Source of the DNA: Pseudomonadota bacterium
GTDB taxonomy: Bacteria; Pseudomonadota; Alphaproteobacteria; Reyranellales; Reyranellaceae
DNA length: 64,000 nucleotides
Assembly: GCA_018240745.1 (NCBI GenBank)
Contig: JAFEFF010000194.1
Coordinates: forward strand, 1-64,000
Direction: 5' to 3'
Part shown: positions 26,078 to 36,591 of the stretch, in pieces
How positions within the stretch are numbered: the stretch's first letter is position 1
Layout of the letters: each line of letters starts with the position of its first letter
Notes under the pieces: generated by a model
Told to the model about the DNA's origin: nothing
The model's input: the letters and a program-made list of their open reading frames with translations, nothing else
Databases searched by the model: none
Made by a program: the position numbers and the translations under genes

Positions 26078-26276
26078 AGCCGCCCAAACGCGGCGCTCGC
26101 GGGGCATCACTGGGGAAGCCGCGTGACCGCCATTTGCAGTGTCAGTCCTGCACCAGTCAGGCAAATGGGACCGGGTCATGCGGGTGGCACCGCCGATTGC
26201 AGCCAGCGATCGCTTGCCGCGGCGTGATCCACAGTGCAGCAGGGGCGTCGCGACGGTACCTTTGCGCACCTCGCCA

Positions 26277-28091
<1,815 letters not shown>

Positions 28092-28109
28092 ATCCGCAGG
28101 AACCCGGCG

Positions 28110-28931
28110 TTAGCGGCGCGCCTTCAGGACCCGGTAGCGGCCGTCCTGGATCTCCGCCGCAACGACCACCCCGGTGAGCGCGCTGCCGCCGTCGAGGCTG
28201 AGGCGGCCGTGCGCCAGGACGTGCGGGTCATCGAGGCCGCTGAATTTGCGGTGCTTGGCCGGCGGCGTGTGGCCGTGGACGACCAGCGTGCCATCGAAGC
28301 CGCCCTGCCAGTCGAGGAATCCGCGCGTGATCCAGGCCCAGCGCGCGTTGACGCCCGCGGTCCAGGGCCGCTGCAGGAAGGCGGCGGCGTCATGGCCGCC
28401 GGCGAGGCCGCCATGCACGAGCAGCGTATTGCCGAGCCTGAGGTGCGAGCGCTGGGTGAGCAACAGATCGAGCGCGTGTCGGCCGAGCGCGGCACGCGCC
28501 AGGGCATAGGTCGGCGGCGCGGCCGGGTCGTGCACGCGTGCGCGCATCTCGTCCACCACCCTGGCGCCGCCCATGCGCTCGGACTGCCACATGGCGTTCG
28601 CCCGCCCGGCGCGGGGGCCGCCGCGCAGGGTGAGCAGCATCAGGATTTCGTGGTTGCCGATGATGCGGTCGACCTTGTCGACGCTACACGCCGCGGCATC
28701 CTGCGCCCACAGCCGGAGCACACCCAAGGTGTCCGGGCCGCGATCGATCAGGTCGCCGAGATAGACCAGGCGGCGCGGGCCGGTGGTTTCGCCGGCGAGC
28801 GATCGGATGGTATCGAGCAGGCTGCGCAGATGGCCGGCACAGCCGTGCACGTCCCCGACCGCGAACACGGTCTCGCCGTTCAGCGCGAACGGCGCAGGCG
28901 TCCAGGGAGAGACTTCGACGGCGACCGACAT
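28110..28931 (-). CDS. Calcineurin-like metallophosphoesterase (Ser/Thr phosphatase type)
   Basis: Binuclear-metal phosphatase of 273 residues. All four metal-site motifs are present in order: GDVHG (about residue 27), GDLIDRGPD, GNHE and LVHGG, with HGHTP as the last histidine motif. This is the PPP/ApaH-like arrangement seen in bacterial protein phosphatases and diadenosine-tetraphosphate hydrolases; the loop lengths do not decide between them. Convergent with recQ, 18 bp apart. Confidence 0.88.
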   Translation of the reverse strand: MSVAVEVSPWTPAPFALNGETVFAVGDVHGCAGHLRSLLDTIRSLAGETTGPRRLVYLGDLIDRGPDTLGVLRLWAQDAAACSVDKVDRIIGNHEILMLLTLRGGPRAGRANAMWQSERMGGARVVDEMRARVHDPAAPPTYALARAALGRHALDLLLTQRSHLRLGNTLLVHGGLAGGHDAAAFLQRPWTAGVNARWAWITRGFLDWQGGFDGTLVVHGHTPPAKHRKFSGLDDPHVLAHGRLSLDGGSALTGVVVAAEIQDGRYRVLKARR

Positions 28932-28947
28932 TGGCCCGAGTCTAGCG

Positions 28948-29754
28948 CTAGTCGGCGGCGCGCGCTTCCTCGCGCTGCGGGGCGCTGCGCTGGAACTCCT
29001 CCTTCACCATCCGGTTGAGGTCGAAATGAACCTGCGGCGCCTGCTCGCGCGTCACCCAGACGCGCACGACCAGCACGTAGTTGGCTTCGTTCACCGTATC
29101 GACGCCGATCTGCGCCACGCGCTTGATGCGGCGATCCTGATTGACCAGCTCCCGCACGCGCGACACGGCGGTCTCGATGTCGTCGCTGAACGGCCGGGTG
29201 AACTTGAGCTCGACGCGCTCGGTGTCGTTGCGCGACGGCACCTTGACGACCTCACCCCACAGCTTGCCGTTGGGGAAGATCACGCGCACGTTGTCGTCGG
29301 TATCGAGCTCGCTGTAGAACAGGTTGATCTCGCGGACTCGGCCGGCGATGCCGCCTGCCTCGACGCGATCGTCGATATGGAAGGGCCGGAACAGCACCAG
29401 CATGATGCCGGCGGCGAGATTGCTGAGCGTTCCCTGCAGCGCCAGTCCGACCGCGATGCCGAGCGCACCCAGCACCGCGACGAAGCTGGTGGTGGCGACG
29501 CCGAAGGTCGACAGCACCGCGCTGAAGGTGAGGACGAGGACGAGATAGCGGACCGCGTTGGCGAGGAACAGCGTGATCGTACGGTCGATGCGCTGGGTGC
29601 GCACCAGCAGGCGCTGCACGCCCTTGTACAGAAGACGCGATATCCACCAGCCGATCAGCAGGATGATGATCGCGCCGACGACGCGCAGGCCGTATGTCGT
29701 GACCAACGCCACCAGGGTATTGGCGGCGTTGGTCCATTGCTGTTCGAAGTTCAT
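28948..29754 (-). CDS. Small-conductance mechanosensitive channel (MscS family)
   Basis: Pressure-release channel of the inner membrane, 268 residues, the minimal MscS size. Three membrane helices lie at about residues 20-42, 62-84 and 88-118. The pore helix carries the Gly/Ala-packed VLGALGIAVGLALQGTLSNLAAG. The cytosolic beta domain begins with RPFHIDDRVEAGG, and INLFYSELDTDDNVRVIFPN is the family signature. It may form an operon with the phosphatase (16 bp downstream). Confidence 0.93.
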   Translation of the reverse strand: MNFEQQWTNAANTLVALVTTYGLRVVGAIIILLIGWWISRLLYKGVQRLLVRTQRIDRTITLFLANAVRYLVLVLTFSAVLSTFGVATTSFVAVLGALGIAVGLALQGTLSNLAAGIMLVLFRPFHIDDRVEAGGIAGRVREINLFYSELDTDDNVRVIFPNGKLWGEVVKVPSRNDTERVELKFTRPFSDDIETAVSRVRELVNQDRRIKRVAQIGVDTVNEANYVLVVRVWVTREQAPQVHFDLNRMVKEEFQRSAPQREEARAAD

Positions 29755-29801
29755 GCGTTACGCCCGGAACTGTTGACCGTTACGGGCTTAACGCCCCAGG
29801 G

Positions 29802-30134
29802 TCAGTTCCAGTGGCCTTCGATGTAGACCCAGCCGCGCGGACGCTGCTCCCAGCGGCCGGGGATCCACTCGGCGCGCGGCCGCGGACGGTCGACATAGTG
29901 GCCCGACACCCAGACGTGCTCGTGGCCGTTCCAACGCCAGTAGCCCGGCTGCCAGCGCTCGACCTCGACGCGGTCAGGCGGCAGGGTGGGGATGACCTCG
30001 ACCCGGGGCGGCGGGGGCGCCATCGGCACATAGACCTCGGCCTGAAGCTGCGCCAGGGCTGGGCCGGCCACGACGGCGGCACCGGTCAGGACGGTGAACC
30101 CGCCGATCAGGCTGCGACGTGAAAAGCTCTTCAT
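29802..30134 (-). CDS. Exported YXWGXW/WXXGXW-repeat protein
   Basis: A 110-residue protein with a signal peptide containing RRSLIGG, compatible with Tat or Sec export, cleaved near ALA at about residue 28. The C-terminal half is built from three aromatic repeats: WQPGYWRWNGHEHVWVSGHY, WIPGRWEQRPRGWVYIEGHW and partial copies, the WxxGxW pattern of BcpO-related periplasmic proteins. Function of this family is not established. Confidence 0.8.
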   Translation of the reverse strand: MKSFSRRSLIGGFTVLTGAAVVAGPALAQLQAEVYVPMAPPPPRVEVIPTLPPDRVEVERWQPGYWRWNGHEHVWVSGHYVDRPRPRAEWIPGRWEQRPRGWVYIEGHWN

Positions 30135-30211
30135 TCAGAACCTCCGTGCTGGACCTCGTTGTAACGGCGGTCCCCCGGAGCGGTTGCGGGCGGTGTGGCC
30201 GACCTGTGACC

Positions 30212-31429
30212 TTATCCTTCGTTGTCACGAATGAAGTTGCGCACCCGCGGCATGATCTGCTCGCGCCACTTGCGGCCGTTGAAGATGCCGTAGTGGCCGA
30301 CTCGCGGCTGCTCCCAGTGCACATGACGCGCGCCCGGGATGTTGGGCGTGAGCGCGTGCGCCGCCTTGGTCTGTCCGAGGCCGGAGATGTCGTCCAGCGC
30401 GCCCTCGACCGTCATCAGGGCCGTCTCGATGCGCGCCGGCTCGATCGGCCGGCCGCGGCTCACCCAGATGCCGCGCGGCAACTGGTGCTCCTTGAAGACG
30501 ATCTGGATGGTCTGGAGATAGAAGTCGGCGGTGAGGTCCATCACCGCAAGATATTCGTCGTAGAACTTGCGATGGGCCTCGGCGGAGTCGTCGTCGCCTT
30601 TGATCAGGTGCTCGAACTGGCGCATGTGGGCGTTCACGTGCCGGTCGAGGTTCATGGTGATGAAGCTGGTGAGCTGCACGAAGCCCGGATAGACGCGACG
30701 CATCGCACCGGGATAGGTGAACGGCACCGTCGAGATGACGTTCTGCCGGAACCACATCATCGAATTGCGCATGGCCAGGTCGTTGGGGACGGTCGGGCTG
30801 ATGCGGGTATCGATCGGGCCGCCCATCAGGGTGAGCGAGCGCGGCTGGCGCGGATCGCGGGCATGCGCCATCAGCGAGGCCGCGCCCATCACCGGCACCG
30901 ACGGCTGGCAGACAGCGATGACGTGCAGGTCCGGGCCGAGATAGCGGCAGAACTCGATGATGTAGTCGATGTAGTCGTCGAGATCGAAGTTGCCCTGGGC
31001 GAGCGGCACCTCGCGGGCGTCGATCCAGTCGGTCATGTAGACGTTGTGCTCGGGCAACAGCGCTTCGACGGTGCCGCGCAGCAAGGTGGCGTAGTGGCCG
31101 CTCATCGGCGCCACCAGCAGCACCTTGGGATCGCGGTGCGGGGTGTCGCGATGGAAGTGCAGCAGCTGGCAGAACGGCTTGCGCAGCAGGATCTCCTCGT
31201 TCACTGCGACGGTCCTGCCCTGGACCTCGGTGGTCGGCAGGTCGAAAGCGGGCTTGCCGTAGGTGCGGGCCAACCGGGCGACGATCTCGGCGCTCGCCGC
31301 GAGCGACTTGCCCAACCAGGTCTCGGTCAGCGGATTGTAGGGATTGGAGGAGGCGCGCCCGACGGCGTTGGCCCAAAGCCGTACCGGCTCCGCGAGCTGA
31401 CGCTGGAACTCGTACGCGTGGTACAGCAT
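30212..31429 (-). CDS. phaZ: Intracellular polyhydroxyalkanoate depolymerase
   Basis: Degrades stored PHB granules. Alpha/beta hydrolase of about 405 residues. As in the Ralstonia PhaZa1 type, the nucleophile is cysteine rather than serine: Cys174 in HVIAVCQPSVPVMGA. Other family blocks are VLLVAPMSGHYATLLRGTV, TDWIDAREVPL, the C-terminal IFNGRKWR and the catalytic His in RVGHYG. The start MLYHAYEFQRQ at 31429 matches the family N-terminus; GTG at 31453 and ATG at 31444 are in-frame alternatives. The product indicates that the organism stores PHA. Confidence 0.92.
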   Translation of the reverse strand: MLYHAYEFQRQLAEPVRLWANAVGRASSNPYNPLTETWLGKSLAASAEIVARLARTYGKPAFDLPTTEVQGRTVAVNEEILLRKPFCQLLHFHRDTPHRDPKVLLVAPMSGHYATLLRGTVEALLPEHNVYMTDWIDAREVPLAQGNFDLDDYIDYIIEFCRYLGPDLHVIAVCQPSVPVMGAASLMAHARDPRQPRSLTLMGGPIDTRISPTVPNDLAMRNSMMWFRQNVISTVPFTYPGAMRRVYPGFVQLTSFITMNLDRHVNAHMRQFEHLIKGDDDSAEAHRKFYDEYLAVMDLTADFYLQTIQIVFKEHQLPRGIWVSRGRPIEPARIETALMTVEGALDDISGLGQTKAAHALTPNIPGARHVHWEQPRVGHYGIFNGRKWREQIMPRVRNFIRDNEG

Positions 31430-31707
31430 GTTTGGGACGAACATTTCAGGCACACACCAGCATGGAACCGTTCAACGACAGGCAGTGACCATCGCTGCGA
31501 TGCCACACAGAGAACGCAGCCGGAGCTGCGGTCAGAGTGCCGGGCGTCCTTTCCGGCGCGCACACGCAACGCCGGCCGGACGCTCTACATCTTGGGCTCG
31601 TTCCACTCCCCCGCCGGCGCTGTCTTCACGATCTGATTTTTACACCGGCGCAGCGTAAAGAGTCGGGTGTCGAACCCAAAGTGTCAAGCGCGGCGAGTGC
31701 TTTCCGC
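31430..31707. other. Intergenic region between phaZ and SCO1 gene
   Basis: No supported gene. On the minus strand a 31-residue open stretch without a start codon reads HFGFDTRLFTLRRCKNQ and ends in GEWNEPKM before a TAG at 31585-31587. It could be the tail of a lost gene, but nothing recognisable supports it. The phaZ promoter presumably lies in the right-hand part (31450-31580). Confidence 0.35.
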
Positions 31708-32286
31708 TCAAAGAAGTCGCTGGACAGCCGCTGCAATCGCCTCCGCCTTCGCTTCGTGCGTGAAGTGTGTAACGAAGCGGCCGTTGCGATCGAGCACATA
31801 GACGATCGACGAGTGATCCATCAGGTAGGGCCCGCCGTCCTTGCTCGGCACCTTCTGGTAGTAGACGCGGTAGGCGCGCGCCACCTGCGCGATCTGGTCG
31901 GGCGTGCCGGTCAGGCCGATGAAGGTCGGCCCGAAATTCCCGACATAGCCCTTGAGCAGTTCCGGCGTGTCGCGCTCGGGATCGATGGTGATGAAGACCA
32001 GGTTGACCTTCTTCGCGGCGGCGTCGCCGAGCTTCTCGACGGCAGTCTCCATCAGCAGCAGCGAGGTCGGGCAGACGTCGGGGCAGTAGGTATAGCCGAA
32101 GTAGATCAGGGTCGGCCTGCCCTTCAGGCTCTCGCTCGAGAAGGGCTTGCCGTTCTGGTCGGTCAGGGCGAACGGGCCGCCGATGGTCGGCTGCTTGCCC
32201 TGCCAGGCATCCCAGCCGATCCAGCCGGCGGCGCCGACGAGAACGGCGATCCAGATGCCCAGCAGGGCCTTCATGGTGCGCGACAT
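31708..32286 (-). CDS. SCO1/SenC-family copper chaperone
   Basis: Thioredoxin-fold protein that helps deliver copper to the CuA site of cytochrome c oxidase. An N-terminal membrane anchor (about residues 5-24) precedes the periplasmic domain. The copper-binding motif is YCPDVCPTSL (CxxxC), and the distal His is in YLMDHSSIVYVLD. ITIDPERDTPE is the family signature. Start chosen at MSRTMKALLG (32286); MKALLG at 32274 is equally plausible. Divergent from the small alarmone hydrolase gene. Confidence 0.92.
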   Translation of the reverse strand: MSRTMKALLGIWIAVLVGAAGWIGWDAWQGKQPTIGGPFALTDQNGKPFSSESLKGRPTLIYFGYTYCPDVCPTSLLLMETAVEKLGDAAAKKVNLVFITIDPERDTPELLKGYVGNFGPTFIGLTGTPDQIAQVARAYRVYYQKVPSKDGGPYLMDHSSIVYVLDRNGRFVTHFTHEAKAEAIAAAVQRLL

Positions 32287-32351
32287 GGCTCGAACATGGC
32301 GGGCCACGACGGCCTCGACAAGCCGGGCGCAGCGCCGCACAACCGCGGTCG

Positions 32352-32897
32352 ATGACCCACGAGCTGGTTCAACTGGTGCAGGCGGCCGACTACGCGGCGC
32401 GCCAGCACATCGCGCAGCGGCGCAAGGGCGACGCGGCCGAGCCCTATATCAACCACCTGACCGAGGTCGCGGCCCTGCTGGCCGAGGCCACCGACGGCGA
32501 CGACATCGTGCTGCTGATGGGCGGGTTGTTGCACGACACGCTCGAGGACACCGATTCGACCTACGAGGACCTGGTGCAGCGCTTCGGGTCCGAGGTCGCG
32601 GCGCTGGTGGCGGAGGTCACCGACGACAAATCGCTGCGCAAGGAAGAACGCAAGCGCCTGCAGATCGAGAAAACGCCATCGAAGTCCCGGCGCGCGAAAC
32701 TGCTCAAGATCGCCGACAAAACCTCGAACCTGCGCAGCCTGGTCCGCAGCCCGCCGAGCGGATGGACAGCCGAGCGACTGCGCGACTATGTGGTATGGGC
32801 CGAGGCGGTGGTGCGCTCGTGCCGAGGCCTCAACGCGCGCCTCGAAGCGGGGTTCGACGCGGCCTTTGCGGAAGCGAAGCGATGCTTCGGCACCTGA
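32352..32897 (+). CDS. Small HD-domain hydrolase, (p)ppGpp hydrolase-like (MESH1/SAH type)
   Basis: A 181-residue HD protein resembling the hydrolase half of RelA/SpoT without a synthetase domain. Visible motifs are the first metal His in YINHLTEVAALL, the HD pair in GGLLHDTLEDTDST, and ADKTSNLRSL, where the last Asp completes the Mn site. Stand-alone enzymes of this kind (small alarmone hydrolases, MESH1) remove the 3' pyrophosphate from ppGpp or act on NADPH. The flavin reductase gene follows 13 bp later in the same direction. The specific substrate is inferred. Confidence 0.82.
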   Translation: MTHELVQLVQAADYAARQHIAQRRKGDAAEPYINHLTEVAALLAEATDGDDIVLLMGGLLHDTLEDTDSTYEDLVQRFGSEVAALVAEVTDDKSLRKEERKRLQIEKTPSKSRRAKLLKIADKTSNLRSLVRSPPSGWTAERLRDYVVWAEAVVRSCRGLNARLEAGFDAAFAEAKRCFGT

Positions 32898-32910
32898 AGG
32901 GGGAGAGGAA

Positions 32911-33546
32911 ATGTTCTACGACGCCGCCAAGCGCGACCACGGTCTGGCGCAGGATCCGCTGAAGTCGTTGATCGTGCCGCGCCCGATCGGCTGGATCTCG
33001 ACGGTCGACGGGCAGGGCCGTGTGAACCTTGCGCCCTACAGCTTCTACAACGCGGTCAGCGAGTTTCCGCCGATGGTCTACTTCGCCATCACTGGCCGCT
33101 ACGGCGACACGCCGACCAAGCACAGCCGCATGAACGCCGAGGAGACCGGCGAGTTCGTGGTCAACATGGTGTCGGGCTCGCTGACCGAGAAGATGAACAT
33201 TACCACCTCCATGGTGGCCTATGGCGTCGACGAGATGAGGCTCGCCGGCCTCACGCCCGCACCCTGCCGCTACGTGAAGGCGCCGCGCGTCGCCGAATCG
33301 CCGATGGCGCTGGAGTGCAAATACTGGAAGACGCTCGAGATCCCGCTCGAGCCGGGTCACGAGAACCACAGCGCCGCGGTCGTGTTCGGCCAGGTGGTCG
33401 GCGTGCATATCGACGACGGCATCCTCAAGGACGGCCGCGTCGACGTGATGGCGTTCAAGCCGGTCGCGCGGCTGGGTTACAGCGAATACACCACGCTCGA
33501 GAACGTCTGGAAGATGCGCCGTCCGGACGACCCGAAATATCAGTAG
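32911..33546 (+). CDS. Flavin reductase-like FMN-binding protein
   Basis: A 211-residue protein of the flavin-reductase / DIM6-NTAB split-barrel family. LIVPRPIGWISTVDGQGRVNLAPYSFYN is the FMN-binding strand-loop and GEFVVNMVS the second block. It probably reduces FMN or uses it as a cofactor in a small oxidoreductase. It is preceded by GGGGGAGAGGAA and shares the direction of the HD-domain gene, suggesting co-expression. Confidence 0.88.
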   Translation: MFYDAAKRDHGLAQDPLKSLIVPRPIGWISTVDGQGRVNLAPYSFYNAVSEFPPMVYFAITGRYGDTPTKHSRMNAEETGEFVVNMVSGSLTEKMNITTSMVAYGVDEMRLAGLTPAPCRYVKAPRVAESPMALECKYWKTLEIPLEPGHENHSAAVVFGQVVGVHIDDGILKDGRVDVMAFKPVARLGYSEYTTLENVWKMRRPDDPKYQ

Positions 33547-33589
33547 GTCGACGCGCTGGCGCAGCGGCAGGTCCAATCAGGCGGCCCCT

Positions 33590-34213
33590 TCAAGCACCCC
33601 ACGCGAAGGGCGCGAAATGGCCGTTGTTGCCCTTGCCGAGGAGGCTGAGGGAAAGGCCGAAACCCTGCACCTCGGTCTTCTTCGACCGGGCAAGCGCCAG
33701 CCGGCGATTGGCCGGGTGGGCGGTATTGTCGATGTAGAACGGCTCGCCCGAGCGATTGCGGGACGCCACGCCCTCGATCTCGAAGCTCAGCACGCCGGGG
33801 ATGTCGGTGATGCGCCGCAGACCGTCGGCCGTGAAATCGATTCGCTTGTATTCGACACCGCGAAAATCCGTCACGAGGTTGTCGCGAATCATCTGCGGCG
33901 GGCCGCCAGCCTTGCCGCTCACGATCTCGGCCAGCGCCTTGCGCTGCGCGTCGATCGCGCCTTCGTCGACGACAACGCCGAACACCCAGCCGCCGTCGGC
34001 CATGACACGGCCGGACCGTATGACGAAGGCGAACTTCAGGCCGTCGAGAGAAACGGCGCCATGACGGCCACGATCGATGCGGTAGACCATCAGCGCATAG
34101 CAATGCTCGTGCGTCGCCGCGGCCTGGGGGTTGGTGTAGATGCAGGGACAGAGATAGTCGCAGTTGCAGCTTTCCATGTACTGGCCGCTCAGCTCCCACG
34201 TCTTCTCAGCCAT
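33590..34213 (-). CDS. DUF1326 family protein
   Basis: A 207-residue protein of unknown function with the DUF1326 hallmark YMESCNCDYLCPC near the N-terminus, four cysteines in nine residues that could bind a metal or form disulfides. In many genomes DUF1326 lies beside a DUF2182 membrane protein; none is visible here. No signal peptide. It precedes, on the same strand, nothing closely spaced except the oxidoreductase 39 bp upstream. Confidence 0.85.
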   Translation of the reverse strand: MAEKTWELSGQYMESCNCDYLCPCIYTNPQAAATHEHCYALMVYRIDRGRHGAVSLDGLKFAFVIRSGRVMADGGWVFGVVVDEGAIDAQRKALAEIVSGKAGGPPQMIRDNLVTDFRGVEYKRIDFTADGLRRITDIPGVLSFEIEGVASRNRSGEPFYIDNTAHPANRRLALARSKKTEVQGFGLSLSLLGKGNNGHFAPFAWGA

Positions 34214-34252
34214 AGCTGCCTCCCGTGATCGCGTCCGTAGTCCAGGGCAATT

Positions 34253-35500
34253 CTAGCCGAAGCGGCCTGGATCGCACGCGGCGAGCGCCGCCGGCAACTC
34301 CTCGCCTTCCATCTGCCTGGCGATCAGCCGGCCGGTCGCGGTCGCGAGCGTCAGGCCGACATGCTGATGGCCGTAGCCGCAATAGACGTTGGCGAGCCGC
34401 GGCGCGCGGCCGATTGCCGGCCGGAAGTCGGGCAGGCTGGGGCGCTCGCCGATCCAGCGGCTGCGCTCGGCGCCGCCGACCCCGGGGAAGATCGCCTTGA
34501 GGTGCTGCACCAGCAGGTCGGCGCGATGCCACGACGGCGGCTGGTGCGGAGCCGCCAGCTCGACGGTGCCGGCGACGCGCAGGCCATCCTCCATGGGCGT
34601 GATGAAGAAGCCGCGCTCGGCCGGGCTGACCGGCATCTCGAAGCGTACATTGTCGGGCGCCAGCATGACGTGATAGCCGCGCTCGGCGACCAGCGGGGCA
34701 TTGAAACCCAGGAGCCGCGTCAGCTCGCCGGACGCGCGGCCGGCGGCGATCACGACCGCCCTTGCCGGCAGCGTCCTGTCGGTGAGCTGCACGCCGGTGA
34801 CCTGGTGGCCGTTGCGCTCGAAGCCGCGCACGCGGCCGCGCTCGACCGTGCCGCCCTCGGCCGCGAAACGCTCGGCCAGCGTCTCCACGACGCGATAGGG
34901 ATTGATGGTGTGCATGCCGTGCGGGTAGTAGACGCCGCGCACGATGTGACTCGACAGGCCGGGCGCCAGCTCACGCGCGCGATTGCCGTCGACGATCTCG
35001 AACTCGGTGCCCTTGGCCTTCTGCAGCTCGCGCTCCTCGGCGCCGCCGGCGAACGCCGCCTCGCTCTCGTAGACGTAGAGCGCGCCGCGACTCTTGAACA
35101 GCTCGCCCAGGCCCGAGGCCTGGATCTCCGCCTTCCAGGCGACGTTCGCCTCGGCCATCAGCGGCCCGAACGAATCCATGCCCTTGCGCACCTCGGTCAT
35201 GCTGTAGGCGGCGCGGGCGAAGCGCAGCATCCAGGGCAGCAGATAGGGGATGCTGGGTGGATGCACGGTCAGTGGCCCGTTGCGATCCATCAGCATCTGC
35301 GGCACGCGCTTCAGTGTCGACGGCCGGGCGAGCGGGAGGACGTGGTCGATGGCGATGAAGCCGGCATTGCCGTAGGACGTGGCCTTGCCCGGCTCGGCGC
35401 TGTCGACCAGGGTGACCGCATGGCCCGCTCGCTGCAGGGCGCGGGCGATGGCGGTCCCGACGATGCCGGCGCCGACGACGATGACGGAGTCGCTGCTCAT
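34253..35500 (-). CDS. FAD-dependent D-amino-acid dehydrogenase-like oxidoreductase
   Basis: DadA/DAO-family flavoprotein of 415 residues. The FAD-binding motif VIVVGAGIVGTAIARAL (6-22) is followed by SYGNAGFI, a segment typical of DadA small-subunit-like dehydrogenases. ERGYHVML and GRAPRLANVYCGYGHQHVGLTLA form the substrate and C-terminal FAD regions. It would oxidise a D-amino acid or secondary amine and pass electrons to the respiratory chain. Same strand as, and 22 bp downstream of, the extradiol dioxygenase gene. Confidence 0.88.
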   Translation of the reverse strand: MSSDSVIVVGAGIVGTAIARALQRAGHAVTLVDSAEPGKATSYGNAGFIAIDHVLPLARPSTLKRVPQMLMDRNGPLTVHPPSIPYLLPWMLRFARAAYSMTEVRKGMDSFGPLMAEANVAWKAEIQASGLGELFKSRGALYVYESEAAFAGGAEERELQKAKGTEFEIVDGNRARELAPGLSSHIVRGVYYPHGMHTINPYRVVETLAERFAAEGGTVERGRVRGFERNGHQVTGVQLTDRTLPARAVVIAAGRASGELTRLLGFNAPLVAERGYHVMLAPDNVRFEMPVSPAERGFFITPMEDGLRVAGTVELAAPHQPPSWHRADLLVQHLKAIFPGVGGAERSRWIGERPSLPDFRPAIGRAPRLANVYCGYGHQHVGLTLATATGRLIARQMEGEELPAALAACDPGRFG

Positions 35501-35522
35501 CGTGCGACGTTAGCACAGCGGC

Positions 35523-36521
35523 CTAGAAGAACACCGGCAGTTTGGGCGGATCGAGCGGCGTGTCGCCGGCGGCGATATCCGGCGTACCGTACTGGATGAA
35601 GCTCTCGGGCAGAGCGCCGCCCCAGTAGGTGCCGCTGCCGCGTTCCCGCTCGTCCCAGGTCACCGGCTCCCAGTCGGGCGCCATCACGAGATAACTGCCG
35701 GAATAGATCTCCACGCGGTTGCCGCCCGGCTCGTAGGAGTAGAGGTAGAAGCCCTGGCTGTTGTTGTGCTTGGCCGGCCCCGCCTCGATGAAGATGCCGT
35801 TCTCGGCGAGGATGTCGGCGGCGCGCAGCACGTCTTCCCGATTGTCGACCCACAACGAGAAGTGATGCAGCCGGCCGTGGCCACCCTTCACATCGCGCAC
35901 ATAGGCGAGCTGGTGATGCACGGCGTTCGGGCTCATCCAGGATCCCAGCTCGGTCTTGCCCTGGTCGAACATGACCTGCTCGCGCAACTGGAAGCCCAGG
36001 AGGCCGGCTGCGAACCGGCGGTTGGCCGCCACGTCGGACGCCAGCAGGGCCAGGTGGTCGCTGCGCCGCACGCCGACGCCCCGGCCGGCATATTTCTGTG
36101 GCTGGTTCTTCAGGCTCGATCGCAGCTCGGCCGGCGCCCGGTACTTCTGCTCCTCGTAGTAGATCTCCATCGTGTGGCCGTCGGGATCGTGGAAGCGATA
36201 GCCGCGGCCGCGACCGAAATCGCCGTTGGTCCAGCCGATGCCCAGCTCCGCCGCCTCGATCGCCCGGGCCCTGCGCTCCAGGGCCTCGGGGCTCGTCGCC
36301 CGCCAGGCGATGCAGCCGACGCCGGCCGTCCGTGCGGCGGTGAGCTTCAGGGTGCTGACGGCATAGTCGCCGTAGCCGCGCAGATAGGCGCTGTCGCCGG
36401 CTTCATGCGCCACGGTCATGCCAAGCACGTCGCGGAAGTACCATAGGCTGCGATCGGGCCGTGGCGTCAGCAACTCGACGCTGCCGAGATGGGCGATGTC
36501 GTGCAGAGGCTCCGGGGCCAT
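35523..36521 (-). CDS. Extradiol ring-cleavage dioxygenase (catechol 2,3-dioxygenase-like, VOC fold)
   Basis: Type I extradiol dioxygenase, 332 residues, with two vicinal-oxygen-chelate domains. Fe ligands fall in the C-terminal domain: RRSDHLALLAS (His), GRLHHFSLWV (His) and NRVEIYSG (Glu). The N-terminal domain starts at IAHLGSVELLTP. The start at 36521 (MAPEPLHD) is chosen because it precedes the first VOC strand by the usual distance. Probably cleaves a catechol or biphenyl-diol intermediate. Divergent from hslV. Confidence 0.9.
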   Translation of the reverse strand: MAPEPLHDIAHLGSVELLTPRPDRSLWYFRDVLGMTVAHEAGDSAYLRGYGDYAVSTLKLTAARTAGVGCIAWRATSPEALERRARAIEAAELGIGWTNGDFGRGRGYRFHDPDGHTMEIYYEEQKYRAPAELRSSLKNQPQKYAGRGVGVRRSDHLALLASDVAANRRFAAGLLGFQLREQVMFDQGKTELGSWMSPNAVHHQLAYVRDVKGGHGRLHHFSLWVDNREDVLRAADILAENGIFIEAGPAKHNNSQGFYLYSYEPGGNRVEIYSGSYLVMAPDWEPVTWDERERGSGTYWGGALPESFIQYGTPDIAAGDTPLDPPKLPVFF

Positions 36522-36556
36522 GCTTAAGCATACGACCGCAGGGTCGGATACGTACA

Positions 36557-36584
36557 TTGATTTGGCTCAAGGAATGATTATTTA
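36557..36584 (+). promoter_or_regulatory. Candidate hslVU promoter
   Basis: TTGATT (36557-36562), 16-bp spacer, TATTTA (36579-36584) in an AT-rich patch. The transcript would begin within a base or two of the hslV ATG at 36592, so translation would be leaderless; no Shine-Dalgarno precedes the ATG. A heat-shock sigma-32 promoter was not evident. Confidence 0.5.
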
Positions 36585-36591
36585 GGCGCCC

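Noticed and set aside
31488-31587. C-terminal fragment of a lost minus-strand gene ending in GEWNEPKM
   Set aside because: Only about 31 codons, bounded by a stop upstream and without a start; no family recalled.
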